A stretch of 64,000 bases of DNA from Empedobacter sedimenti. GTDB lineage: Bacteria > Bacteroidota > Bacteroidia > Flavobacteriales > Weeksellaceae. The stretch covers positions 1-64,000 of the forward strand of contig NZ_JASCQG010000006.1 of the NCBI RefSeq assembly GCF_030005555.1. The letters run 5' to 3'. Below the pieces are notes generated by a model. That model was not told where the DNA came from, did no database searches, and worked only from the letters and a program-made list of their open reading frames with translations. Made by a program: the position numbers and the translations under genes. The number at the start of each line of letters is the position of its first letter. Within the stretch, counting starts at the first letter, position 1. Shown piece after piece: positions 17,407 to 25,856 of the stretch.

Positions 17407-17448
17407 AACAACAAAGGCTAATCAAATTTGATTAGCCTTTGTTGTTTT
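17405..17448. terminator. Bidirectional terminator, 44-bp perfect palindrome
   Basis: Arms of 22 bases meet without a spacer (AAAACAACAAAGGCTAATC and its complement), with A/T runs at both ends. It lies between two convergent genes (stops at 17406 and 17465), so it probably ends transcription in both directions. Confidence 0.85.
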
Positions 17449-17464
17449 TATATTTTATTATTAT

Positions 17465-19270
17465 TTATTTCCTCATTATTTCTTCGGCAACATTTACTGT
17501 CGCTTCATAAACTTCATCTAGATTTTGGTTTAATCCACCAAAAGCATATTTTGCTTGTCTTGCATTATTCAACAACAACTGCCATTGTTCAACAACAGCT
17601 TGCTGCGTACCATTTTTTAGCATAATATCTACAATACTTTGGTCTGAGAAATTTGCCAAATCTGTATTCGTTTTACACATCGCCACGTTACACAAAATAT
17701 TTTCTTGTAATTGATAAAAATCTTTTTGATCAACTTCATTAACCTTCAGTTTTAGCTCTGCTAATCCAGTTGTAACTGAATTAGAATTTATAACAGGTTT
17801 CTCGACTAACGTAAATTTCTGCGTTTCAGTTTTTGGTTGATATGCATCAAAATTATTTTGCTCGTTAAGAGGTTTGATTTTAGGTTCAAGTTCTGGTTGT
17901 TTCTCTGGCAAAGAATTATTTTTTCTTCTCATTGCAAACAAACCAACAGCACTAGCAGCAATAACACCACCTGTTAACCAAAGCCATCCACTTTTTCCTT
18001 CCTTAACGTCATTCGTCATCTCTTCGATTTTGTCCGTAATCATATTATCCGAAGTAGATTCAGAATTATCCGAAGCTAAATCTTTTGGCGCCTTTGATCC
18101 TGAAACGGATAAATTAATCGAGTCTGATTTTAAGGTAAAATATTTTTCTTTAACTGGATCGAAATAAGAGAATTCTACAGGCGAAATGGTGTATTCTCCT
18201 CCAAAATTAGGAACTAAAACGGTTTGTTCAGCTACTTTCCCTTTCATTCCAGTATCATACGTTTTGTAAGCATCACGTTTTTTAGGCGCAAATTTCTCAA
18301 GATTACTAGAGGTTTTAACTTCTGGTAAATTGATGATATTAAAATTTCCTGAACCTACAATTTCTACATCAAAATTTACACTTTCGTTAGCAGAAACTTC
18401 TTTTTTATCTACCGAAGTATTCATTTTAAATTGACCAACAGCACCACTAAAGTTCTTTGGTTTTCCTTCTTCTGGTAATGCTTTTGCATTAATTACAACT
18501 TTGTTACTTCGCACTTCAACTGGCTCTGCTCCGTATGTTGTTGGCACAATAACATCTACCGAAAAAGGTTCGATTTCTATTTTCCCTGGTTTCTGAGGAA
18601 AAACATAATAACGTGCAATTTCTTCAGAAAAATATTGTTTTCCACCTACAATTTCTTGTTTGATATTTTCGGGAGAACTTTTTACAATTTTTGGGCTTAA
18701 TCCATCTAAATTACCTTGTCTAAAGTTTTGTTTACGATTAAGATAAGATAAATCTTTTACATATAATTTAACAGATAATCCTACTTGCTCATTTACATAA
18801 GGATTTGATTTAGATACATTACTTTGTAAAAAAACAGGCTGACTATTGTTACTTCTTAGGCTACTATGTGCCAGTCCAGTTCCTTTTACGACAACATCTA
18901 CAGGTTTCGATGTATACGTTTTACCATTAATCACAATTTTAGCAGCTCCTATTCGGTATTTACCTTCTTTTTCTCCAACAAAAGCTAAGATAATTCCGTC
19001 TTCTATAACTCCTTTTCCGTTAACGTAAGAAACGTTTTGAGAGCGTTGTTCGCCCACAATTTGTAAACCATTATGACTTGGATATTTCATAGGTTTATCA
19101 ATCGAATAACCATCTGTATTAGATTCGATATAAAAAGCCACACTAAATGCTTCTCCTAAACTGACTTGTTTTTTATCACATTCAGATTTAAAAGAAATTT
19201 GTTGTGCTAACGCCGTGATAGACGTTAAGGCTAACAATAAAAAGCTATGATAAACTCTTGCTGTTGTCAT
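17465..19270 (-). CDS. batD: BatD family protein
   Basis: About 601 residues. Signal peptide ending near LAQQ, then repeated beta-sandwich segments (such as VSLGEAFSVAFYIES, VNEQVGLSVKLYVKD, VSANESVNFDVEIVGSG), one membrane segment near 425-446 followed by MRRKN, and a cytoplasmic helical tail. This is the layout of BatD, the oxygen-tolerance protein of the Bacteroidota Bat operon. ATG at 19270 is chosen because it forms a TAATG overlap with the batC stop. Last gene of the operon. Confidence 0.9.
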   Translation of the reverse strand: MTTARVYHSFLLLALTSITALAQQISFKSECDKKQVSLGEAFSVAFYIESNTDGYSIDKPMKYPSHNGLQIVGEQRSQNVSYVNGKGVIEDGIILAFVGEKEGKYRIGAAKIVINGKTYTSKPVDVVVKGTGLAHSSLRSNNSQPVFLQSNVSKSNPYVNEQVGLSVKLYVKDLSYLNRKQNFRQGNLDGLSPKIVKSSPENIKQEIVGGKQYFSEEIARYYVFPQKPGKIEIEPFSVDVIVPTTYGAEPVEVRSNKVVINAKALPEEGKPKNFSGAVGQFKMNTSVDKKEVSANESVNFDVEIVGSGNFNIINLPEVKTSSNLEKFAPKKRDAYKTYDTGMKGKVAEQTVLVPNFGGEYTISPVEFSYFDPVKEKYFTLKSDSINLSVSGSKAPKDLASDNSESTSDNMITDKIEEMTNDVKEGKSGWLWLTGGVIAASAVGLFAMRRKNNSLPEKQPELEPKIKPLNEQNNFDAYQPKTETQKFTLVEKPVINSNSVTTGLAELKLKVNEVDQKDFYQLQENILCNVAMCKTNTDLANFSDQSIVDIMLKNGTQQAVVEQWQLLLNNARQAKYAFGGLNQNLDEVYEATVNVAEEIMRK

Positions 19271-20133
19271 TACCAATCCTTAGATGTTGTTGTTCGTTGT
19301 TTTTCTGCTTTTTGCTGAATAATTTTACGTTGAGTTTTGGCTTCCTGATCTTGTAATGCTTTCAGTAAACCATCTCCCATACTATTCTTAGCATTATTTT
19401 GGTCATCACCTCCTTTATTTCCTTGTTTTATTTCAGGAGATTGATTACTTCCTTGACCTTTATCATTTCCATTTTCGCCACCAGATTTAGGATTTCCTCC
19501 TTGATTTTGTTGTTTTTGCTGATCAGATTGTTGCTGTTGCGACTGATTTTGCTTATTCTGTTGGTTATTTTGGTTTTGTTGATTCTGTTTATTTTGTTGT
19601 TGATTTTTCTGATCGTTTTTATTCTGTTGATTCTGATCTTTCTTATTATCCTTGTTTTTTGGGTCTTTCTGCTTCTCTTTTTCTTTCTCTAACATTTTCT
19701 TTGCTAAAGCATAATTGTATCGAGTTGCATCATCCTTTGGATCACTTTTCAAGGCTTCTTTATAATTATCAACAGCATTTTGATAATCTTTTTCTTGCAT
19801 AAATGCATTCCCCAAATTGTGATAAGCTAAATGTTTATCACCATTTGTTTTTGAAATTTCAGCAGAACGTTTGTAATGTGTGATACTTTCTTTGTAGCGT
19901 TTTTGTTGGAACAACGCATTTCCTAAATTGTAGTTTGCTTTAACAGAAGTAGGATCCTCTATTGCAGCTTTTTTGTAGGCATATTCGGCATTATCAAATT
20001 TTCCTTTCTGATAATATTCGTTGCCCTCGATAATGTAGCTTTTCGCTTTTGATTGACTAAAACCAAAAACAGATAAAAGCATTATTCCTAAAAATCCTAT
20101 TTGTTTTAAAAAGTACATCATTTTACCATACAA
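19270..20133 (-). CDS. batC: TPR protein of the Bat operon, with Gln/Asn/Lys-rich tail
   Basis: 287 residues. Signal peptide ending near FGFSQS (25-27), then TPR units at about 32-140 (GNEYYQKGKFDNAEYAYKKA, NLGNALFQQKRYKESITHYKRS, NLGNAFMQEKDYQNAVDNYKEAL). About 90 residues follow that are almost only Gln, Asn, Lys, Asp and Ser, then a short charged end. Probably periplasmic. It lies 5 bp after batB, and its stop overlaps the batD start. BatC and BatE naming varies between genomes. MMYFLK (start at 20121) is an alternative start. Confidence 0.85.
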   Translation of the reverse strand: MYGKMMYFLKQIGFLGIMLLSVFGFSQSKAKSYIIEGNEYYQKGKFDNAEYAYKKAAIEDPTSVKANYNLGNALFQQKRYKESITHYKRSAEISKTNGDKHLAYHNLGNAFMQEKDYQNAVDNYKEALKSDPKDDATRYNYALAKKMLEKEKEKQKDPKNKDNKKDQNQQNKNDQKNQQQNKQNQQNQNNQQNKQNQSQQQQSDQQKQQNQGGNPKSGGENGNDKGQGSNQSPEIKQGNKGGDDQNNAKNSMGDGLLKALQDQEAKTQRKIIQQKAEKQRTTTSKDW

Positions 20134-20138
20134 ACTTA

Positions 20139-21149
20139 CTATTTCTTTTTGTTAAAAATCTTATATTCAGATGTTAATAATTCCACAAAAAGTAGCGCTA
20201 CTGCAACAGCTAAAAACCATTGATAAATGTGGTTCATATCACGCGTTGTAGAGTTAGCAATTTCGTTTTTATCCAACTTTGCTTTATACATAGAAAGTTC
20301 GGATAAAGCATCTTGCGTATTATCTAAATGAATATAAGTTCCATTTGTTGTTCTCGCCAATTCGCGCAGATTTTTATCTTCAAGTTTAGAAATAACAGTA
20401 CTTCCCGTTTCATCCTTTTTATAATCCTCTGCATAGCCATTGTAGTAAACAGGAATTGGTCCTCCTTTCTCTGTTCCAACACCAATTGTTACAATATGAA
20501 TTCCGTTATCTTTTGCTATTTTTGAAGCTTGATTTACAGTGTCTTCATTATCTTCACCATCCGAAATTAAGACAATTAATTTACTTGTATTTGCAGAACC
20601 TTTGAACGTTTTTGCCACTTCTTGAATTGCATTTAAGTAATTTGTTCCTTGACTCGAAATTAACTCAGTATTAACATTTTGCAAATAACTTTCTATCGCA
20701 GCATAATCATTTGTCAATGGAGAAATTGTGTAAGCATTTGCTGCAAACGCAACCAACGAAGCACGATCGCCGCCTAATTGTCCTAAAGTTTCTGTAATTA
20801 ATTTAGTTGCTTTTTCTAAGCGAGAAGGAGCTACATCTTGCGCATTCATAGAGCTAGAAAGATCTAATAAGAAAACCATATCAATTCCTTCCCGTTTTAC
20901 TTGCACATCTCGATTACCATACAAAGGATCCATCAAAGCGATTACCATTAAAAACAAGGCAATACAAAATGCTACGATTTTGAATCCATATCGTTTAGAG
21001 GAAGTGATAGGAAAAACAAAAGGAAACAACTCTTTGTCTGCAAAGGTTTTCTTTACTCTTTCGCGCCACTGATAAACTGCCATCGATAAATAAATAACGA
21101 CAACTAGTAAAATCATTAACCAAATATTATTTAAATCTCCCCACTGCAT
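20139..21149 (-). CDS. batB: BatB: membrane-anchored von Willebrand factor A protein
   Basis: 336 residues. Two N-terminal membrane segments (11-25 and 56-72), a VWA domain with MIDAS motif DLSSS (in FLLDLSSSMNAQDVAPSR, about 90-107) and SDGEDNEDT, and one C-terminal segment (IYQWFLAVAVALLFVELL). Overlaps batA by one base. BatA and BatB are thought to form membrane complexes in the periplasm. The operon was named for aerotolerance in Bacteroides fragilis, but its exact role is unsettled. Confidence 0.92.
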   Translation of the reverse strand: MQWGDLNNIWLMILLVVVIYLSMAVYQWRERVKKTFADKELFPFVFPITSSKRYGFKIVAFCIALFLMVIALMDPLYGNRDVQVKREGIDMVFLLDLSSSMNAQDVAPSRLEKATKLITETLGQLGGDRASLVAFAANAYTISPLTNDYAAIESYLQNVNTELISSQGTNYLNAIQEVAKTFKGSANTSKLIVLISDGEDNEDTVNQASKIAKDNGIHIVTIGVGTEKGGPIPVYYNGYAEDYKKDETGSTVISKLEDKNLRELARTTNGTYIHLDNTQDALSELSMYKAKLDKNEIANSTTRDMNHIYQWFLAVAVALLFVELLTSEYKIFNKKK

Positions 21150-22165
21150 TAGATTAATTCTTTAAAAACTGTTCGACGTAAAATTGCTTCTAACACCAAT
21201 AAAATAAATGCAGGTAATAAAAAATGTGCAAACAATTCGGTATAATTATAATATTTGACTTCGTTAATTTCTGATTTTTCTAACTTATCAATCTCTTGGT
21301 AAATGTCTTTTAAACTTTTATTGTTTGTAGCTCGGAAATATAATCCTCCTGTTTTATCTGCAATCTCTGTCAATAATTTTTCATCAATTTCTACAGGACG
21401 CGGCTCAAACATGTAGTCTCCCAACATATCGTACCCAACTGGCATTGGTGCCATTCCATTAGTTCCGATACCTATTGTATATACTTTTATTCCTTTTTGT
21501 TCAGCAATTTCTGCTGCTTGTCTTGGCGAAACATACATCAAATCTCCTGAAGGGTTAATACTTTCTACACCATCTGTAATTAGAATAACTACTTTAGATT
21601 TTGCTTTACTATTTTTAAGATGATTAACTGCTGTTGCTAAACCAACTCCAATTGCAGTTCCGTCTGATAAACTACCCGAATGTAATAATTCAATTTCTTG
21701 GGTCAATACATCACGATCTGTTGTTAATGGAACTCTTGTCAACGCTTCTCCAGAATACTCTACTAAACCAACTCTATCCGTTTTACGACCAGCTGCAAAA
21801 TCTTTAGCCACATCTTTCAGCGCAGTTAAACGATCTGGTTTCAAGTCACGCGCTAACATACTCAATGATGTATCTACAGTTAATAAAATATCTACTCCTT
21901 CGTCTGATTTTACTTTTGTAGTTACATCCACATAACGCGGTCTTGCTAAGGCTACGATGCACAAAGCTATTGCAATTATTCGCATCAAAAATAACAAAGG
22001 TTTGTAAGTTGCTAACGAACTTTTAGCCCCACCAAATGCTACTAACGAAGGTAATTTTAAGGATGCTTTTTTCTGGCTTGTTTTACGAATTTCTCTGAAT
22101 ATGAAAAATGGTAAAGCAAGCAATAAGAGCAAGATCCAAGGATTTTGAAACTCAAAATTTAGCAT
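21149..22165 (-). CDS. batA: BatA: membrane-anchored von Willebrand factor A protein
   Basis: 338 residues. Membrane segments near 8-23 and 57-76, VWA domain with complete MIDAS DTSLS (in TVDTSLSMLARDLKPDR) and ITDGVESINP, and a C-terminal segment (FAHFLLPAFILLVLEAIL). Paralogue of BatB with the same topology. It lies 2 bp after the DUF4381-like gene and overlaps batB by 1 base, so translation is coupled along the operon. Confidence 0.92.
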   Translation of the reverse strand: MLNFEFQNPWILLLLLALPFFIFREIRKTSQKKASLKLPSLVAFGGAKSSLATYKPLLFLMRIIAIALCIVALARPRYVDVTTKVKSDEGVDILLTVDTSLSMLARDLKPDRLTALKDVAKDFAAGRKTDRVGLVEYSGEALTRVPLTTDRDVLTQEIELLHSGSLSDGTAIGVGLATAVNHLKNSKAKSKVVILITDGVESINPSGDLMYVSPRQAAEIAEQKGIKVYTIGIGTNGMAPMPVGYDMLGDYMFEPRPVEIDEKLLTEIADKTGGLYFRATNNKSLKDIYQEIDKLEKSEINEVKYYNYTELFAHFLLPAFILLVLEAILRRTVFKELI

Positions 22166-22167
22166 TC

Positions 22168-23133
22168 CTAATTATTATTAAACTGTTTATATTTTTCTCC
22201 TGTTACTTGATCTTTCTTTAGATCTTCGTTTTCCGGAATTTCTAAAGGTTTTACACGATCTACAAATTCTTCTACCCATTTTCGATGTGTTTCATTTGTT
22301 GGATCGTCAAATTGTTGTTTCGCAAATTTGACTAAATCTGCATCAAACAAAAATTGTTTAAATTTCTGTACATCTTCTGGTAAAATATCTGGTTTTGTTG
22401 CAACATATCTCACCAAATCATCTGATAATATTTCTAAAGCAGAAAAGTGATAAATTCTACCTAAATACCTTCTTACAATAAATGATAACTGTGTATAATA
22501 TTCTTTTTGCTCACCACGTTTCAAGTATTTTTTAGCATCTAAAGCTTTTAAGCTTGCTTTTGCTTCATCATAAGGTGTTTTATACCCTTTTTCACCTGAA
22601 ATTTTAGATTTTGCACGAATATATAAGATAATTAATACTATTGCGATGATAAAAAGAGCCAATGCTACAATTCCGTAAATCCAATATTTGTTCCAATAAT
22701 CGCGCATAGAATATTCTTCTTCCATGACTGGTTTTATTGGAAAAATTGCATTTTTTGTGGTATCAACTGCAATATCCTGAATATCAATCTCAAGCTGTTT
22801 TGTAGTTAAAACTTCTCCGTTTTTTTGGATAGAAATTGACGGAATATTAAATTTTCCGGCATCGTATCCAGTCAATTCTAAATGTTGAACAATTTCTGAT
22901 TTTCCGTCTGTTTTTACAGTATCAATTTTATTCCCTAAAACTTCAATGTGATGACTTAGAGAATCTGTAATCGTTGGAAAAATAATTTTATCTCCTTCTT
23001 TGTAATCTACTTTTACTTCGTATTTAATCGGTTCGCCAATTTTGATTGACGTACGATCTACTTTTGGCGTTAAAGTTTGTCCAAAAGAAAATTGAAAGAT
23101 GAAAAAACTTACTAAAAGCAATAAATTCTTCAT
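22168..23133 (-). CDS. DUF4381-like membrane protein of the Bat operon
   Basis: 321 residues. Signal peptide ending near FSFGQ, a beta-rich extracytoplasmic domain (about 20-135), one membrane segment near 150-173 (WIYGIVALALFIIAIVLIILYI), then a cytoplasmic helical domain (TPYDEAKASLKALDAKKYLKRGEQKEYYTQLSFIVRRYLGRIY). This is the protein usually found between the DUF58 and BatA genes in Flavobacteriia. Overlaps the DUF58 stop by 1 base. Function unknown. Confidence 0.8.
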   Translation of the reverse strand: MKNLLLLVSFFIFQFSFGQTLTPKVDRTSIKIGEPIKYEVKVDYKEGDKIIFPTITDSLSHHIEVLGNKIDTVKTDGKSEIVQHLELTGYDAGKFNIPSISIQKNGEVLTTKQLEIDIQDIAVDTTKNAIFPIKPVMEEEYSMRDYWNKYWIYGIVALALFIIAIVLIILYIRAKSKISGEKGYKTPYDEAKASLKALDAKKYLKRGEQKEYYTQLSFIVRRYLGRIYHFSALEILSDDLVRYVATKPDILPEDVQKFKQFLFDADLVKFAKQQFDDPTNETHRKWVEEFVDRVKPLEIPENEDLKKDQVTGEKYKQFNNN

Positions 23134-24005
23134 TAGGCTTTATGACTTTTAAAGTAATTTAACAATGGGCGAATGTAATCTTCGTCGGTGCGAATACTTA
23201 ATGCGCCAGAATTATTTTTTTTGAATATGGATTGATAACGTTGATCCAAATCGCGGTAATATTGTGCATATTGTTGACGCAATTTTTTGGAAGAAGTGTC
23301 AATCAAACGAATTTCTCCCGTTTCATTATCTTGTACATGAACCAACCCTATGTCTGGAAAAGATTGTTCTTTTTCGTCATACACTCTAATTGCTGTTACA
23401 TCATGTTTTTTTGCCACAATTCGTAGCGCTTTTTCGTAATCAGAAGAATCAATAAAATCTGATAAGATAAAAACATTGGATTTTCGACGAGCTAAATTCA
23501 TAAAAGTTTCTAGCGTTGCAGCTAAATCTGTTTTTTTACTTTTTGGTTCGTACGAAACAATTTCTCTCACCATTCGCAAAACGTGTTGTTTTCCTTTTTT
23601 TGGTGGTATAAATTTTTCAATCTGATCCGAATATAAAATCAAACCTACTTTATCATTATATGTTGTTGCTGAAAATGCTAAAGTTGCACTTAATTCAGCA
23701 ATTGTTTCCATTTTAATTTGCTTGCGCGTTCCGAAGTTTTCAGAATTTGAAACATCAACCAACAAATACATGGTTAATTCACGTTCTTCTTCAAAAACTT
23801 TTACATATGGTTCGCTATATCGTGCAGTTTTATTCCAGTCAATATTACGAACATCATCTCCGTATTGATAAGGACGAATCTCACTAAAAATCATACCTCT
23901 TCCTTTGAATGAACTTTGATATTCACCCATAAAAAGGTTGCTTGCTTTGCGCTTGCTTTTTAGCTCAATACGTTTTACACGTTTGATGATTTCTTTTGCA
24001 TCCAA
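23133..24005 (-). CDS. DUF58 domain protein (VWA-like)
   Basis: 290-residue cytoplasmic protein. It has GMIFSEIRPYQYGDDVRNIDWNKTAR (the DUF58 signature, near 40-63) and a VWA-like fold with DVSNS in LLVDVSNSENFGTR. DUF58 proteins accompany MoxR ATPases and are presumed adaptors or substrates of the ATPase. It follows moxR by 25 bp and is coupled to the next gene by a 1-base overlap. Confidence 0.92.
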   Translation of the reverse strand: MDAKEIIKRVKRIELKSKRKASNLFMGEYQSSFKGRGMIFSEIRPYQYGDDVRNIDWNKTARYSEPYVKVFEEERELTMYLLVDVSNSENFGTRKQIKMETIAELSATLAFSATTYNDKVGLILYSDQIEKFIPPKKGKQHVLRMVREIVSYEPKSKKTDLAATLETFMNLARRKSNVFILSDFIDSSDYEKALRIVAKKHDVTAIRVYDEKEQSFPDIGLVHVQDNETGEIRLIDTSSKKLRQQYAQYYRDLDQRYQSIFKKNNSGALSIRTDEDYIRPLLNYFKSHKA

Positions 24006-24030
24006 AATTTAATTAATTTTTGAGATTGAT

Positions 24031-25014
24031 CTAAGGAACTGGAACTACGTTCAGAATATTATCGATAATTTCTTCTGGCGTTACATTTTCTGCTTCTGCT
24101 TCGTAACTAATTCCGATACGGTGGCGCAACACATCTTTTGCCATTGCACGTACATCGTCTGGTATTACGTAAGCACGTTTGCGTAAAAAAGCGTACACCT
24201 TTGCAGCTTGTGCTAAATTGATAGATCCACGAGGCGAAGAACCGAAAGAAATCATTGGTACTAATTTTTCTAATCCAACTTTATCTGGAAAACGAGTTGC
24301 GAAAATAATATCCAAAATATATTTTTCAATTTTTTCGTCCATGTAAACTTGTTTCACCATTTCGCGCGCATCCAATAATTCTTGAATGGTAATCACTTTT
24401 TCAATTTTTGGAAAAGTTTGATTGATTGAGTTTCTCAAAATCAAACGCTCTGCTTCAAATTCTGGATAAGTAATCACCGTTTTGATCATAAAACGGTCAA
24501 CTTGAGCTTCTGGTAAAGGATAAGTTCCTTCTTGTTCAACAGGATTTTGTGTTGCTAAAACTAAGAAAGGTTTTTGCAATGGATATGTTTCGTCACCAAT
24601 TGTTACTTGACGCTCTTGCATTGCCTCTAACAACGCAGATTGCACTTTTGCTGGCGAGCGGTTAATCTCATCTGCTAAAACGAAATTAGCGAAAATTGGT
24701 CCTTTTTTGATACGAAAATCGTTTTCTTTTACATTATAAATTAATGTTCCCACAACATCTGCTGGAAGTAAATCTGGTGTAAACTGAATACGAGAAAAAG
24801 ATCCGTCAACAGCATCAGATAATGTTTTGATAGCTAATGTTTTTGCTAATCCAGGAACACCTTCTAATAAAACATGTCCATTACCTAACAAGCCAATCAA
24901 AAGACTTTCGATCATTTTTTCTTGTCCAATAATCGTTTTATTAATTTCCGAAGTTAAGCGAGCAATACTTTCGCTTTTCGCTTCAATCTGTTGGTTTAAA
25001 AGTTGTATATCCAA
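24031..25014 (-). CDS. moxR: MoxR family AAA+ ATPase
   Basis: 327 residues. Walker A GVPGLAKT (about 52-60), Walker B with VLADEINRSPAKVQSALLEAMQER, sensor 1 ATQNPVEQEGTYPLPEAQ, and sensor 2 region SPRGSINLAQAAKVYAFL. First gene of the operon moxR - DUF58 - DUF4381-like - batA - batB - batC - batD. MoxR ATPases are chaperone-like enzymes thought to load or activate VWA proteins, which fits four VWA or VWA-linked neighbours. A -7 box at 25128-25135 gives a leader of about 110 bases. Confidence 0.94.
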   Translation of the reverse strand: MDIQLLNQQIEAKSESIARLTSEINKTIIGQEKMIESLLIGLLGNGHVLLEGVPGLAKTLAIKTLSDAVDGSFSRIQFTPDLLPADVVGTLIYNVKENDFRIKKGPIFANFVLADEINRSPAKVQSALLEAMQERQVTIGDETYPLQKPFLVLATQNPVEQEGTYPLPEAQVDRFMIKTVITYPEFEAERLILRNSINQTFPKIEKVITIQELLDAREMVKQVYMDEKIEKYILDIIFATRFPDKVGLEKLVPMISFGSSPRGSINLAQAAKVYAFLRKRAYVIPDDVRAMAKDVLRHRIGISYEAEAENVTPEEIIDNILNVVPVP

Positions 25015-25127
25015 AATTTCGTTGAAATTAGTTTTTATAGTTTTGATTCAAATTTCCTCTAAAATTAACAATTACAATTGTATTAGACTTTAAAACTTTC
25101 ATACAATATTGTTAAACTTTGTTAAGA

Positions 25128-25149
25128 CAAATGTAGTACGTAATACTAC
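25128..25149 (-). promoter_or_regulatory. moxR promoter -7 box with overlapping inverted repeat
   Basis: TACATTTG (25128-25135, minus) matches TAnnTTTG. It overlaps an inverted repeat, GTAGTA (25133-25138) and TACTAC (25144-25149) around CGTAA. The repeat lies between the -7 and -33 positions, where a repressor could bind. Confidence 0.45.
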
Positions 25150-25230
25150 TTATAACTATTTATTTTAATAATTTATATAACAGCTATTTAAAAATAATAT
25201 ATTTTTATTCTAACAAAAAAAAAATACACT

Positions 25231-25821
25231 ATGAAGAATTATTTATTGGCTATTTGCTTAATGTTAGGCATTCTATCTTTCGGACAAAAAATTCAAATTT
25301 TATCTGGAAATACAGATTTTCTAAAAGATCAAAAAGAGATTAATGTCAAACTTATCTTTGATAATGTTAAGTTTTATGATGAAAATAAGACAGAAGCTGA
25401 ATATCTAGAAAAGCGCGAAAAAGATGTTTTAGAAAATCCTAAAAGAGGCGAAAAATATTGGAAAGAATGGATTACTAGCTGGAATGAAAGTAAAGATGTT
25501 GATTATCTGGATAAATTTATAAAAGGTACATCTAAATCAAAAAAATATAGTTTTGTAAAAGATTCATCAGCTAAATATACTTTAATCGTTAATTCAGAAT
25601 GGATTTATCCTGGTTATCATGCAGGTATAGTTATAGAACCTGCAAAATTAAGTACTACATTAAACTTTGTAGAAACTGCAAATCCTTCTAATGTTTTACT
25701 TTCTATAAAATCTGATAAAGTAAGAGGAACTTCTGGTAAAAATGATTTTGTGATGGAGTATGGTCGTATTGCTTCGGCTTACGAATCAACTGGAAAATTA
25801 TTGGGAAAAGAATTAAATTAA
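25231..25821 (+). CDS. Secreted protein of unknown function
   Basis: 196 residues. Signal peptide MKNYLLAICLMLGILSFGQK (cleavage near 19). The mature part begins with the strand pattern KIQILSGNTDFLKDQKEINVKLIFDNVKFYD, carries a charged helix with KRGEKYWKEWITSWNES, and contains KYTLIVNSEWIYPGYHAGIVIEPAKLSTTLNFV. No cysteines after the signal peptide and no recognised catalytic motif. The start is the first ATG after an A-rich leader. Divergent from the Bat operon; shares a bidirectional terminator with the next gene. Confidence 0.75.
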   Translation: MKNYLLAICLMLGILSFGQKIQILSGNTDFLKDQKEINVKLIFDNVKFYDENKTEAEYLEKREKDVLENPKRGEKYWKEWITSWNESKDVDYLDKFIKGTSKSKKYSFVKDSSAKYTLIVNSEWIYPGYHAGIVIEPAKLSTTLNFVETANPSNVLLSIKSDKVRGTSGKNDFVMEYGRIASAYESTGKLLGKELN

Positions 25822-25854
25822 AAAAAATCCACTCAAAATTGAGTGGATTTTTTT
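25821..25854. terminator. Bidirectional terminator
   Basis: 16-bp arms (AAAAAAATCCACTCAA, 25821-25836, and its complement, 25839-25854) separated by 2 bases. It lies between convergent stops at 25821 and 25857. Confidence 0.85.
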
Positions 25855-25856
25855 AA

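Noticed and set aside
19399-19692. 97-codon frame of Leu and Ile on the plus strand opposite the Bat TPR gene
   Set aside because: It is the antisense of the Gln/Asn/Lys-rich tail; such codons read backwards give Leu/Ile/Val runs.
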